A stretch of 64,000 bases of DNA. Source: Phoenix dactylifera. Its lineage: Eukaryota > Streptophyta > Magnoliopsida > Arecales > Arecaceae. The stretch is taken from contig NW_024067692.1 in NCBI RefSeq assembly GCF_009389715.1, forward strand, positions 744,001-808,000, in the 5' to 3' direction. This document shows positions 43,701 through 57,071 of this stretch, piece by piece. A model generated the notes under the pieces. The model was not told where the DNA came from and ran no database searches. It was given only the letters and a program-made list of their open reading frames with translations. A program made the position numbers and the translations under genes. Position 1 is the stretch's first letter; each line of letters begins with the position of its first letter.

Positions 43701-46401
43701 GCAAAATTAAAAAATATCTATCAGTAATGAAAACTCAAGTAGAAGAGCTAGAAACCTAAAAGGAAGAGCATCAATCTTAATACCATAACTTACATATATG
43801 TTGAACCCTTGAGGTTCTCCATCACTATCGGAAACTACTACCACACCAATGTCATTGGTTAGAATATCAACTGAGTTGTCTCTAGGCACAGTGACTGCAA
43901 CCTTGAACTTCCGCGGCAAGAACTGAGTGCCATATATGGGCTCTGGAGAATCAGGAAAATTTGTTCCATGGGAATTGTCATTACAGGCTTTAACTACTTC
44001 AGGAGGTTCTGCTGACATGATTTTCTCTCCATCTACCCATAAATCATAATATGCACCAGACTGAGGTGTCAGAAGTGAAGCAATGTTCTCTGCAGTCTCC
44101 TGAGCAAAAGTGTACTCTTTTGTGGTATATGGTGCTGCAGGTGCAAGCACATTTCTGTTCAGATCACCACAAGCACCAAGAGTTGAGCCCATATTTCTGA
44201 TGATGGTACTCATTACAGTTTTGAGGTTCTTTTTGAGGATGCCATGCAACTGAAATGTTTGTCTCGTGGTCAGACGCAGAGTGCCAATGCCAAACTCATC
44301 TGCAAGTTTGTCCATAGCCAAATAGAGCTTGTTTGATACTTTGCCACAAGGGTTCTTAGTTCGAAGCATAAATTGGTAAGATCTTCGACCACGTTCATCT
44401 CGGTTAGTCTGTTGATAGCTTCCATGAAACTTAATCAACTGTGTAGCAGCCTCATTTATATTTGGAGCCTCTGTTAGCAGCTCCTCATTCAGGGGATATC
44501 TAAGAAAGTTACTTTGTTCCTTGATTATTTCAACCTTGCTCCGTTTAACTTCAGAAGAATCCGTCTTTACAGGCTGGATAAAAAATGCAAGCACCCACCA
44601 ATATATGATTACTTCTCACTATATTAGAGATATAATCTGATAAAAAACTAATAAAAATTTCGATAACCTTTTTCCAGAAATTGACTATGGATGTGTATGG
44701 CCTAGGGGGAATGGAAATAAAAAATAAATATGTATATAAGAAATGCTAAGAAAATTTATTACCAAGGAACCTCAAATTTACCAACTCAACATAGAATAAC
44801 AGTGAAGCAAAATAAAAAGGGGGGAGAGAACATGGTACCATTTTTTCAGTTTGTATTTTTATGTATTAAAAAGAAAAACAAAAATTCACCTAACAGAAGC
44901 TTCTATAAATAGCTACAACTGACGCTTTGTTGATATGGTCTTGTCAGTTTATATATATGTCATCATGGAATATGTGCAGCTACATAAATCAATGTATTTT
45001 GCATGGTTAGTAAAGCTGCTGAAAGTAATCCAAAGGATAATTGGTTAAATTCAATGAAAAAGAAGTTTTCATCACCATCTTTTGTCCTACAAAATAATAA
45101 CATAATGCCATAAACAACAACTAAGAATGAACCGGGAAAAAATAAAAATCTAACTCTAGACATTACTTTTTCAGGGGCTAACAAACACCAACTATATGGA
45201 TTTGTTTACCACTTCTAATGGTACAGCTTATTTCCCCCATAATCATATTTAGTACTGCAAAAAGGAGCTACTTTATCACAAATTGTGCACTTTATAGTAT
45301 AGGCAATAATTTGTCCTTAAAAAGTATCTCAATCAACACCGCACTCCTTATATTACATTATTTTCATTAATAAGTGAGCTAGTTTTAGATGCTTTTTTTG
45401 GTGAGAAAAGAGCTGGTTCTGGATGCTTGATCACAAAGGAGCACATATTACATCCAACTTGAAGTATGGACCTAAATTCTGGCATACCAGAATGAATTTA
45501 AATAAGCATGATATTTATAAGCCTTACAACTCCTAAGTATACTTGTAATGGAAAAGAAAAACTACATAAATGCATAATGCTATGGCAACAAATTTGTGGG
45601 CGAAAACCCCAACAACATACTCTTTCAGAAAGAAACATCATGCTCTGAAATTAACAGAAAAGTGATGCTGAATATACAGGCCCAGTAGTACGAAATCATC
45701 TCAATGCTAGTTTGATGATGTAAGTGAAAAAAAAAAAAGGGGGAAAAAGGTCAACTGGAATAAATGAATTCAACTTTTGAACGCAACATAATTTTATTGA
45801 AGATGGCATCATAAACGAAATTCCAAGACCAGGAGAATATATTTAATTTCATCAGTCCTAGTTAAAAAGGAAAATGTCACACAAACAAAAGCTTAGCAGG
45901 TGATGGAAAATAAACCAACATGACACGCCATTTCAGAAGAACATTAAACGGAACAACACTCGGACTGGATTCAGACTATGGCTAAAGCTAACACCACTCT
46001 GATATGAAAAACCAACAAATCTTCAATTTTTCATGAACTACACTAATTACCTAAGCAAAATCTTCGATCATTCATCGAATTATATGTAGAAACAAGAGTC
46101 TATGAAGGGGGGTGACGATTTTTCCATCAAATAAACGAAATAAATCGACCCAAAATGACAACTTTCAGAATAATAAACCTCCAGGGACATAAAACCCAAG
46201 CAAATTTCGCCAGAACGCAGCACCCACCGTAGATATGGCCCTTGTAACGCCCGGAGAGCTCGAAGAAGGCATCAGTGGCCGTGCCCGCAGTGATCCGCCA
46301 CGGGGAATCGATCTGGAAGGCCTCAATCCGTGAAATCCATGCATCTGGACAACCGGATCTTTCACGGCCCCGGCCAGCCCCGTCGCCGCCGACGCTGCCA
46401 T
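40762..46401 (-). CDS. SIR: Ferredoxin-dependent sulfite reductase, plastid, eight exons
   Basis: Reduces sulfite to sulfide with six electrons from ferredoxin in plastid sulfate assimilation. Exons on the minus strand: 46401-46228, 44573-43794, 43698-43402, 42929-42732, 42383-42249, 42147-42031, 41698-41540, 40815-40762. All junctions are GT-AG, and each joins at a codon boundary. The product is about 637 residues, close to known plant enzymes. Exon 1 encodes a Ser/Arg/Pro-rich stretch of 58 residues, fitting a transit peptide. The first half-domain has [12 protein letters not shown] and [12 protein letters not shown]. The C-terminal half has the cluster/siroheme cysteines ACPALPLC (exon 5) and [11 protein letters not shown] (exon 6). 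The sequence after [14 protein letters not shown] matches SiR rather than nitrite reductase in overall pattern. No break is visible, so it is probably functional. Start chosen at MAASAATG; an upstream in-frame ATG at 46422 adds seven residues. Confidence 0.95.
40880..41040 (-). mobile_element. SINE-like tRNA-derived repeat in the last SIR intron
   Basis: On the minus strand a pol III B box GGTTCGAATCC (40976-40966) follows a tRNA-like head (GTTGTACCAGAGACC), then a body with AACCTTCATGAAGG and a tail ending in ACACAAAAGAAAG. A-box and target duplication were not fixed. Orientation matches the host gene. Confidence 0.5.
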
Positions 46402-46660
46402 CGCCGAGGACACGACAAACAAAGAACAAAGTTAGGGCTTTAAGAAGAGGAGAACAAGAACGAGAGAGAGAGCGGGAGATCTTGAGGGATTGAAAGGTAA
46501 GGAGAAAAAATGATGGATATATCGGCCGTCGCCGCGACAACACGGACGGAGGCGATGGAAATTTCGGGCTTTCGGCGCGTGGTGGTGACGGGAGCTGGTG
46601 GAAGGGGAGTTATCGTAAGGGAAATCCCGAAATTTTGATATTCTCACAGTAAGTTTGCCT
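46402..46660 (-). promoter_or_regulatory. 5' leader and promoter region of SIR
   Basis: Directly upstream of the ATG, the minus-strand leader carries a CTCTCTCTC run (46463-46476), common in plant 5' leaders. No clear TATA box. The GC-rich block to about 46600 then gives way to AT-rich DNA. Confidence 0.4.
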
Positions 46661-47432
46661 TCTCAGTGTCTGGTTCTACCGTTGGATTAATGCGATCCTT
46701 TGTCGCTTGATGGGTCTTGCCGGGACTGAAAATAGGAGTGGGAATATCAGTTTTTACCACTAGATAAAGGGCTGCGGCACTCAAATAGATTCTGGTGGGA
46801 TTTTCATTATTTGTATGTGGGTTCACCGAACCTGGACGTCTCTATCTTCCGTGGGATTGCACGGCTTCCTTTTCTGAGAAAATGGGGAACGGGTCCCGCT
46901 TGAGGCATCCATTCAAAATCGGGGATAAAATTGAGCCAGCCCGCCTCTTGTAATCAAATATGTATTTAAATTTAAATTAACTATGATGCTTTATTTAAAA
47001 ATAATATATATATATATATAAAGAGAATATATTATAATTTTTTCTGAAATTTACATGTATCCAATTGTCCGTAAAATCTACACTTACAGCTATTTAAATT
47101 AACAATATTAATGAAACTGCTTACCTTACATAAAAAATAACAACTACCTTCTAATAAAAAAAAAAGATGCTCTTATTATTTTTTTTATGCCTTTGGTGGC
47201 TGTTATGTCTTTTAAAGTTTTTTGGATCATTTCTAAGAAAAAATTTGACATAGCAATTAAATCTCATTTAAGGTTAACAATTTAACTAATATCCTATTAC
47301 GCTATGAGTTAAGTCAAATATGAGTTAAAATGTTAGATAAAAGTAAACATTAGAGGATAAGCATATGATTAACAAACTATTGGATATAAATATAATTTAC
47401 TTCTAATTTTAAAAAAAATTATATATATATAT

Positions 47433-47478
<46 letters not shown>

Positions 47479-47953
47479 TAATGGGTAGCTTAATTTTTGT
47501 ATGATAGATAAACAAAAATTATTAGATTTGCATTATGATATTAGAGATATAGACTTCAAGTAAATCCATAAATCACTTAATCCAACCTAAGTAGATAGTA
47601 AAACCCCATCATCCAAATTCAAGCTAGCCAACAGTTTTTACAGGAGCATGATTTGGGTTGAGTTGGATTAAGGAAAATTAGTTTAAGTTTTATCATTCTT
47701 CCTAAATTTGATCATATGTCTATCTTAATGCCGAGATCAAGTTTTGGTTAAGCTGCAATAAGGATGCATCACAACAATATAGAACAAAGTCAGTTAAACC
47801 AGTTAATGCAATCTAAGAAGGTTTAATGTTGGCTGTTTTTAAATTCAAAGCGACCCAAGTTTGGTTAGAAGGGGACCCCTTCCCTGTGATAGCTTGGATT
47901 AATGGTGTGGTTCTTTTGTAACTACCAAAAAAAACAAAAAAAAATAGTTAGAG
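46661..47953. other. Intergenic DNA with microsatellites
   Basis: AT-rich. (TA)n at about 47005-47021; (TA)n running into (GA)n at about 47421-47475. No gene seen. Confidence 0.55.
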
Positions 47954-48425
47954 CTCGTTTGGTTCTTGAGAAGTATTTTTTCTCATTGAAATTTGATTTC
48001 TGGAAAATAGATTCCTGGGAAGAGGATGCTTGAAAAAGTACTTTTGGCATGTTTGATTGACAATAAGAAAGTGACAAATTTTCAAAGTGTTTATGTTTGG
48101 TTGACCATCCACTTTTTTGAAAAAATTATGTGTAATTTCTATTATATCCTTAATAAAAATTAGGTCTTTAATGTTTTGAATCAAATAAAGATTTTTGAAG
48201 GGTTTTTTGGAAAAAATAAAAATGTTTTGATTTCCAAATCATGGGAAAGTAACTTTTCCATATTTCTCATGAAAAAAGCTTTCTCATTAAACGTGAGAGT
48301 CATATTCCTACGGAAATACAACTTTTCCGTCTTTCTCCTTTAAAAACTCCAACCAAATAAGAGGTATCTCTTTATTTTTTCATTGACCACACTTCTCCTC
48401 TTTCTTTTTTTGCGAACCAAACGAG
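47954..48425. mobile_element. MITE-like element with CTCGTTTGGTTC inverted ends
   Basis: The left end CTCGTTTGGTTC (47954-47965) is the exact reverse complement of the right end GAACCAAACGAG (48414-48425). The 472-bp interior is non-coding and rich in AAAAGT/TTTCTCAT runs. The end sequence recalls Tourist-like (PIF/Harbinger) MITEs; the flanks read TTA...TAA but a clean direct duplication was not found. Confidence 0.7.
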
Positions 48426-48769
48426 ATAATCCAAACTATGGGACTAGGGATAAATAATATTAAAATTGAATTAGAACATTTTTCTTTGGCAGGAACTGAC
48501 ACTATTATTTTATTCGACTAATGATGATATGGTGATAATAAAATCCAGCACCACGTAAGCTATCATGTTTCTAGTTTCCATAAATTAGCATTCTTTTTTT
48601 GAGTTTGTTCTGACTGGGAGCATTTATAATTGAGGTTCAAGTCAAAGGTGGACTTGAACCTTACCAAAACGAAATTGAGAAGATCCTTTATAGCCAAGCT
48701 TGAGTATATCTAGCCGGGTTTATTATGGGATAACTGCACCCAGAGTTGCACCTATATGATCTTAGGAAA

Positions 48770-49038
48770 AAAAAGAGAGGCCAGAATGATTAAGCCTCCG
48801 ACAACACTTTGTAAAGCATCGTCTTGAAGGGAAAAAATTAGCCAGAGTGCTGGAAGGGCTTCGGACGACACTTTTAAGCGTCGTAGCATTTTAACGATAC
48901 TCAAAAGCATCGTCTAATCTAGATTTTTACTAACGCTACTACAAAGCGTCGGCAACTTTGCACGCAGTGCTTAATTTTTCAATACTTCTTTCTTGCATCG
49001 GCAGGTAAGAACCGGCGAAACCCCTTTTTGTTATAGTG
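48770..49038. mobile_element. CACTA-type terminal fragment, non-coding
   Basis: The right end CCCCTTTTTGTTATAGTG (49021-49038) is the inverse of a CACTATAACAAAAAGG terminus. It is preceded by AAGCGTCG and CGTCGGC motifs (48860-48955), as in the subterminal region of the large CACTA element at 22.2 kb. The left end is uncertain. It is a remnant or non-autonomous relative. Confidence 0.65.
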
Positions 49039-49623
49039 AGATAAGCCCTTATTTTGCCTAAAAGTGTATTAAAATTATAAATATGATTTGGATCTCGAGA
49101 GTTTTTTAACATATATATTCCCATGTTTTCAAGAAATAAATCATCTATTATGCAAAACTCAAGATAGAGTAATTAGATTTTTTGTTTAAGACTTTGCTTA
49201 TTAAGCGGTTCATAAAAGCTTATTGCTTTTCATGTACCCTCGATAATTATTGGTTGAGCTCATCTAAAGGAAACTATGGTTTGACTTGAATAATTATGAG
49301 AATTCCTGCATCTTTATAGTTGAAATATATCCAAAACATTTCTTTTGAGAATAATTCAGTTGCCAATCTTTAACTTGAAACATCGACGGAAGAAAAAAGT
49401 TGTTTCTTTTCTCCTTGCTTTCATAAAACTTCCATTTTTTTTAAAAAAAAGTCTTGAGGTTATAATTAATTAGAATATTCTTCTATTTTTAATTGTTAAT
49501 GAAGATGACATAAAAAGATTTGTTGAAACTCATTGAGATCATAAATTGTGGTAAATGCAAGATTTGAACCCAAATCACCAGTACTCAACCTGACTTTCCC
49601 AGGTCGGTAGCCTTAAGCATTCC
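49039..49623. other. AT-rich intergenic DNA, with a weak tRNA-like motif
   Basis: No gene. On the minus strand a B-box-like GGTTCAAATCT lies at 49572-49562, close to the LINE 3' end. It could be the head of a decayed SINE, but nothing else supports it. Confidence 0.4.
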
Positions 49624-52600
49624 TTTTTTTTTTTTTTTTTTGGTAAAAACGGCTACTCATTCAAATAGATCTAACATGAGTACAACCCGCCATATTCGAA
49701 GAAATAAAAGACAACAAAGGAGAAGGAGCGTCTATATTAGACGTCCACAACACATCCCCGGAATGCCGGGCCACAAAAGAGGCGACCCAGTCGGCGGCCC
49801 TGTTCGCCTCTCTAAACACATGACCCATCTGGAAACCGGCCATCATCAGAGCCATCCTCCGAGTCTCCCGAATCAGAGGGTGACCGTCACCGTATCTGTC
49901 CATCCCCCGGATCCAATCGATCACCACCGCAGTCTCCCTCGAGGAACACTCGCTCGGCTCCAAGGACCTGCCTGGCATAGGATAAGCCCTCCCAAGCAGC
50001 CCGCAGCTCCGCACCAACAACTGTAATCCCAGGAGTCCGACGCCCACCTGCAGCCACCAACCTACCACCGTGATCCCTGATCACAAAGCCGACCCCTCCA
50101 GTCAACCCGTCTAGTGACCTACTGCCATCGAAATTTATTTTGAGATAGCCAAGGGGTGGGGGTACCCAAGAGACAGTAACGAAAAGGGGCGCTGAAACAG
50201 CGTAAGAAGTACCCCAGGTGTCCCTGACCATCCCAGAAGAAATCTCAGTGGCAGCCGCCATAACCTCCCTCGCATGTCGTGCCGCTCTGTCCACCACCGT
50301 CCTCGGAGACTCCCGCCTCCCCTCAAATATGCCTGCGTTCCTATCCAACCAAATGTGATAAGACAGGTACGCCCTCCGTATACCCTCCGCCGCCAGCCTG
50401 GGCCTACACATGGAATCTCTCAACATCCGCAACAGATCCTGAATCGAGACTGCCGCATCAAACAAGGGGACCGAAGAACACTGCCATATCTGTCGAGCTC
50501 TAGGGCACAGCAGGAGAACATGCTCAATGGTCTCCACTATATCACCACACGCCTCGCAAAACTGCGATACCCCCATCCCACGCCGAACAAGCAAACTCCT
50601 AGTCGGGAGACATCCCCAGGCCACCTTCCAGATGAAAAGTGCCACCCGAGGATGAATCCGTAATCTCCATATCCATCCTCCCACGATCTGTCGCGCTGGC
50701 GTCCTGCAGAACAACGCAGAAAGATCCCTGGCCCTCACCCGCGACCGCCCCGTCGGAGTCCAGAGCAGCCTGTCTGACGACCCTCCAGAGGGAATAGGCA
50801 AGGCCAGAATCAACTCCGCCAACTGCTCACCAAACACCTCCCTGATCATCCCCACCCTCCAATGGCTCCCCTCAGCATCCAGCAGATCCCTCACCCTGCA
50901 CCCAGCTAATCTCGCAGAGTCCACCATGGTCGGCAAACGACATAACGGCCAATCGGTCACCCAGCTGTCCTCCAGCACATCTATCGAGCGCCCATCACCA
51001 ATCACCCATCTCATCTCCGGAAGCACCACCATAGCCCTGGCACACATCACACGCCATATCGGAGAGTGGTGACGCTCCACCCGCCCTCCAGGCACCAAGA
51101 CACCATATTTGGCCCTCATCAGTGAGGACCACATGCTCTCTGGCTCAAGCACAAATCTGACAACATGCCTCGCCGCTAACACCTCCCGTCTCGTCAACAA
51201 GGACTGCACTCCCAGCCCCCCTGCACTGGTCGGCTGGCATACACTCTCCCAAGCCACCAAGTGGATCCCGCCTCTGCCGCTCCTCCTTCCCCAGATAAAC
51301 TCCCTGAATAACTGCTCAAGGGACCTCAAGACTGCCACCGGAATATCGACGTGGGATAGAAGATAGATAGGAACAGATGAAAGTACAGAGCGCACCAGAA
51401 TGATCCTCCCCATCATAGATAGTGAATGAGACTGCCATCCCTCCAGCCTGCATCTGACTCTAGTCACAAGGGACACACAATCCCTAACCCTCAGACGTCG
51501 TCCACATAAAGGCACCCCCAGATAGGACATCAGGCCCCTCTGCTCGCCCACACCTAGAACCTCCAGTATAGATAGCTTCAGCGCCCCACGCGTCTTCGGG
51601 CTAAAGATCACAGAAGACTTGTCCAAATTGACCTGTTGCCCGGAAAGAGCACAGTAATCCCGAAGGGTCTGAACTATAGCTCGAGCCGACTGCCTCGAGG
51701 ACCTGGCTAAAAGCAAGCAATCGTCAGCAAATAGCAAATGGGAAATCGCCACCGCTCCCTCCACCGGTCTGTAAGCCTCCATCTCCTGACTCGACACTGC
51801 CTGCCGCAATAATCGAGACAACGCATCCGCACAGATAATAAACAACAGAGGAGAGAGGGGACAGCCCTGACGCAAACCCCCAGAAGACGCAAAGAAACGG
51901 GAGGGCGTACCGTTCACCAAAATAGCAAAGGAGGGCACCCTGATACAGCCCATCGCCCACCTGATCCAAGTCTCATGTATCCCAAACATCCGTAGGGACT
52001 GCTGCACAAAGTTCCACCTCATCCTATCATAAGCCCTCTCCATATCAAGCTTGATCCCCATCAAGCTTCTACTCATCGGTGCTCTGCTAAGATCAAACAT
52101 AAACTCCTGAGCAATGAGCACATTGTCAGATATACTCCGTCCCTCCAAAAAAGCCCCCTGCTCCGGGGAAATAAGTCTAGGGAGTACCCCCCTCAATCTG
52201 ATGGCGAGAATTTTCGCCGTCACCTTGTACAAAGTCGTACAAAGGCTGATCGGGCGAAAATGACTCGGCTCCATAGCATCCTGCCATTTCGGAATCAAAG
52301 CAATGAAGGTCCTCTGCCACTCAGCTGCCATCACTGCTGTGCTGAAGAACTGCTGTATAGCTGCCGTCACATCCCGTCCAACTATCCCCCAATATCGCTG
52401 AAAAAATACCGGTGGGAACCCATCCGGCCCTGGCGCCTTGTCCCCTCCGAGGGACCACACCGCCTCCCTAATCTCCCTCTCTGATGCAGGACTAATCAAA
52501 TCAGAATTCTCTTCCTCTGTGACCACCACCCCTGGCAATGGGATCTCTGCTAGACTCGCTCCTCCAATCTGCTCTGTCCATCTGCCCCTAAAGAAGCTCA

Positions 52601-53930
52601 CCAGAATCCTCTGTATCACCTCCGGCTCCTCCGACTGCTGCCCCTCCTCATCCCTAATAACTCTGATCCTGTTCTGACTCCTCCTGATCACTGTCGCCTG
52701 GTGGAAATATCTGGTGTTCCTGTCCCCCTCCATGATCCACTGTACCCTCGCCTTCTGTCTCCAGAATATCTCCTGCTGTCTAAGTAGACCATCATGCAAA
52801 GCAAGTAAGGACCTAAGCTCCCCAACCTCCTCAGCTGACAGACCCCCCCCTCGGGCCTCCTGATCCTGTAACCTAACAATGGCCACCTCAGACTCCTCAA
52901 TCCTCCTAAAGATGTCTCCCACCTCCTCTCGATTCCATCTCCTCAGCCTCCTCCTCGCCAACTCCAATCTCCGGGACACCCGGTACATGGCATCACCCCT
53001 CACTGGAGTACTCCACGCCTCCCTAACCATCTCCCATGAACGGGGGTAAGAAAGCCATATCTTCTCAAACCTGAAAGGGGGATGCACCGGAACAAAGGCA
53101 TCAGTACTCACCAGCAAGGGACAGTGATCAGATGCAATCCTGGGTAAATGAGACACACGATGATCCGGAAACCTCTGGACCCACCCCGCTGTCGCACAAG
53201 CTCTATCAAGTCTCTCCCAGACCCTAGCCGGGCCCTGTTGATTGTTGCACCATGTGAATCTTGGACCAGAGAAGCCCAAATCAATCAACCCATTTGTAGA
53301 CATAAAGTCCTGGAATTCCTTAACCTTCCTCTCGTGGGAAAAAGGCTTGCCCCCCATCTTCTCCTGAGGATCGACAATACAGTTAAAATCACCCGCCATC
53401 AAAAAGGGGAGACCCTGATCAACCAACTGCGATGCCTCCTCCCACAGCCGTCGCCTCTCCCTGAAGTCAGTGCTCGCATACACCGCCGCAAGAACCCAGG
53501 GATCGTTCATGCCCTCCGAAATCACCAGAATCACTTCTTGGCCACAAACATGGAAAGAATCCAATCTACACGACTCCAACCTCCACGTGACAATTATCCC
53601 GCCCGACAATCCACGGGACTCCACAGCATAGAAACCCCATGACCGAGGGAGCACCCTCCTTGCCTTCTGAAGGCCCCTACCCGATAAGCGGGTCTCAAAC
53701 AAAATACAAATATCCGGTCTGTTCTGCTGCACAAACCTTCGGAACGCCGGGGCAAATGAGGGCTTCCCCGCACCACGACAGTTCCATAGGAAAACCTTCA
53801 TTGTTCACCCATGAGAGTATCACAACCCGCCATCCCGGGATTGCAATCATGAAACACCACCTCATTCACAGCACCATCACTACCCAATCCACCTGTGTTC
53901 ACCTTCCCCACTGCATCCTTTGCACTTGAT
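49624..53930 (-). mobile_element. L1-type LINE, 5'-truncated
   Basis: A run of about 18 T at 49624-49641 is the poly(A) tail of a minus-strand copy. It carries one long ORF2; no ORF1 (zinc-knuckle protein) follows in the 130 bp upstream of ORF2, after which the sequence turns AT-rich. The copy was therefore probably cut short on insertion. No target duplication was identified. Its GC-rich composition contrasts with both flanks. Confidence 0.85.
49661..53801 (-). pseudogene. LINE ORF2: endonuclease, reverse transcriptase, RNase H; frameshifted near the end
   Basis: The frame 53801-49887 (1304 codons) opens with an APE-type endonuclease (LWNCRGAGKP, LMAGDFNCI, GPRFTWCNN, ERLDRA, ASDHCPLL; residues 1-230). 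RT follows (KAPGPDGFPPVFFQ, FRPISLCTTLYK, GLRQGCPLSPLLF, catalytic FADD near 692), then a zf-RVT region (IHPRVALFIWKVAWGCLPT, CEACGD, EHVLLLC) near 1050-1120, and RNase H (KINFDGSRS) from about 1215. Inside RNase H, at about 49931, the frame breaks. The remaining part (VVIDWIRGMDRYGDG, VFREANRAADWVAS) is read in the frame that ends at 49661. The break fits loss of two bases, or gain of one, in an EGDS-like motif. The other domains look intact. Confidence 0.9.
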
Positions 53931-56900
53931 GTTTAGCTCTCTTAATTAGTAGGATGTTACTTAACATATGTCAAGTCTAGCTATACAAAATAATATTGAA
54001 CAAAAATTTTGGTCATGCACTTGACTCCATAGTTAAGGAATTGGTCAATAATATCATATTGAAACTCTAAAATCTTTAGCTACTAGGAAATTAACAATGT
54101 ATATCAGACTTGACAAAATCAAACTGGAATTAATTGCATGCTAACAGTCTTCTTTGAGGACATGATTGCTTGCTATAGTCACAATATTTTTTTTCTACAG
54201 CAAGATGTGAAGTTGTTAAACTTTAATTTTGGTAAGTTACTTTGACCAAGCAATCCAAGATAGGAACTGAGCTCAAGGCATGTTGAGAGCATGGTCAGAC
54301 TGGATACATTTTCTTCTAATATCCTTCATTTTTTCAGACATTTCATTCCCATCTTTCCAATCATTTGGGGTCCAAAATGTCCTTTAAAAGAACTTATCAT
54401 GGAGAATTAATGTCCATAAGATTGAAGAAGGCAATTGATGTGCTAGAAATTAATTCAACCCTGCTTGGAGTTGATCCAAATAATGCATAAAGTTTCGTGC
54501 TTATCATTTGGTTTATGAGTTAGATAACTATTTAGAATATCAGAGGAATAATTAGGTTTCTATCTAAACATTAGTATGTAATTGACCTAGCTTGTAGATC
54601 TTATGTGGGAAAATTATTAGCTGAAATGCGTGAGCACAAGGCTGAGATCATTCACATCATGCTGTAACTTCAAGATTCTCTTAAACAAACAAAGCGAAGA
54701 ACATCGAGGAGTTCATACTCATACCAATGGCCACTAAATTAGCATTAGCATTCATCCAATATGAATATTATATGATCGTCATAGTAATTAAATACTTATG
54801 AAGACATATGACATTTTAGTACAGTAGAATTCCTAAGCTAAAAAAATAAATAAAAAATTAGCATCATTGCCTTCATTCATACCCAGGAAACTTTTTGTAG
54901 GATGGACTAAACCTTATTACTTAAATCTTATGACATGAATGGTAACATTGGCCAGATTGTCATTCCTGTGGATCCACCGACGGCTATCGAACATCAAAGG
55001 ACCCAAGCATGGATGAAGTTGTGTGACGACTCTGAATCTTTTGTAGCTAGCATATATATAGGTACTTTTAATTTTTCTGAAGTGGATAACAATGCAACAA
55101 AGAAACTTCTATGAAAGATAGCAGCCATAGATTCCAAGATTGGTCTCAAATCACTAAAACATGGAGCCAGAAAGGCGAGTAGGGATGGAGAAAATCAATC
55201 AATCTTGCCAAGTGTGAGGAAATGAACCCAATGGAGGTTCAGAATATATTCCAATAAGGGCCATCGTGGTTGTCCACATTTAGTTTTGAGATGCTAGTTA
55301 AATATAGACATGCATATAAATGAGAAAAACCTAACGTTCCCATAAAATCTTTTGTGTGGGTTAAACCTAATGCTATCAGCTTTATCAAGTGGAACATGGA
55401 AAGGGGTAAAATTTTGGGGTACATTTGGTAAATTTTAGGTCTAAATTGCTCAATTTGGACTCTGCGCGAGGAAGAAATAAAGAAAAATACGAAGTTGGTT
55501 GTGCCTAGATTGACATAATTTTGCCCAACTTAGACAACTCTAAATGTGCATTTTCATTTGCTTCACTTAGCATCTGGACAAATAGTTCAATGACAATCCT
55601 TATGAAGAATAATTCAATTAATTTGATAGTTACATCTAATACAGCAAGCTTCTGACAAATAGGATTACGCAATAGTTTATCAATTAAACTTTATAAGAAC
55701 AAAAGAACAGAGAATAATGTCGACGGTCGATTGAGTCAATTAGCACTGCAGAACACATGTGACACACCTAAGAAAATCCCAGGCTTGCTGTAACATAGTT
55801 TGGTTGAAGTGAAGATACAGCAAAATCAAGGCCAGCGGCATCGTTCTGCTTGCAGTAGGGTTCCAACAAACTCTGAAGCCATGTACTTGGCAAAAAAAAT
55901 TTAAACAAAATGTTATCATCAGCACAACAATTAATTCCACCAAAGGAACATATTTGAATAATAAGACTAGAGCATGTTCATGGAAACACATATTGCCTAA
56001 GTCTTCAAATCTTTCTCTGTCACAATAGTGAAATAGCTAGTCAGACAATCAGGTGTATGCTAATGCATTAAAGGAAACTAATTAGATAAGCAGTATTAAC
56101 TAAATTCGAAGAGAAACCAATAAGCATGAGAATGCAGGAAGGACAAAGTTGTAACTTTATGACCTGAAGAAAGGAAGGAAGATATCATCATGAAACAATA
56201 GAAAAATGGAACTGTTTTTAAGAAATTGAAAAAACAACATTGAGAAAGAAAACAATAGGAACAAATTATCACTCATTGAATCTGTAACAATTCCATTAAA
56301 AGACGAGGAGGGGAAAATTAATGAGAACAAAGCAGATGTCAAGGAGAGAACGGCCAAACTGCAACAACAGGAATGGACTTTAATGAGTTTCTTCAAGATG
56401 TGGATACCATTTTTCTTAGGAGAAAACATTCCAGATCATCAGTATAGCAATTCAAAAAGTTCACTAGAAATCACTCAGGAGAATATCTAAATACAAAGAC
56501 TAGATTTATTTAGTTCTCAGCTACAAAATAAAGAATGTCCATGGAAACATGCATCACTAAGCTCTCAAAATTTTTCTGACAAGTATGGTGGTAACCAGGT
56601 GCCCATCTATGCATTAAACCGAACTAGAAAGCCACTTGGTTTCAAGACCAATACATTTAACCTATAATTCATTCCAAAACTGAAAATTTAAGTGACAGGT
56701 TCAATATAAAGGACTTCAAAGTAGCTGATCTCATTTAGTCTTATGAGTCGATGGCATATATATTAAGTCTTCTTGTCCGGCCAGGAGCACCTCCTTTAAG
56801 CGAGGATACGTCAAGCAGAAATCTATTCAAGAAAGACAGGGAATTAGATCACAGGCAGCAACTCATAGAACCCAGAAACCAGGCACAACAGCACTTACAA

Positions 56901-57071
56901 GCTAGTGCGTTCTTTTCCCAGTTCAGAAGTTCTGCAGTGTATCAGAAATTTTTGATCTTTGTTTGATATTGAGTGACTCAGAGGAATTTTGAAACTTTTC
57001 GCAGCTGTAACATTATGAGATCATACCAATTGTCATGACTCCGGAAGATCAAATGTAGTAAATCTCAAAGA
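53931..57071. other. Intergenic AT-rich DNA
   Basis: Mostly unremarkable. A minus-strand open segment near 55745-55890 after TTTTTTTGCCAAG reads as a plausible last exon (ending VTASLGFS and stop) but has no partner exons I can connect, and no family is recognised. Confidence 0.45.

Noticed and set aside
49562..49615. Possible tRNA gene
   Set aside because: Only a B-box-like motif with a mismatch; no cloverleaf could be drawn.
55740..55991. Exon-like minus-strand segment
   Set aside because: Has an acceptor-like start and a stop but no partner exons or family; noted only as unassigned.
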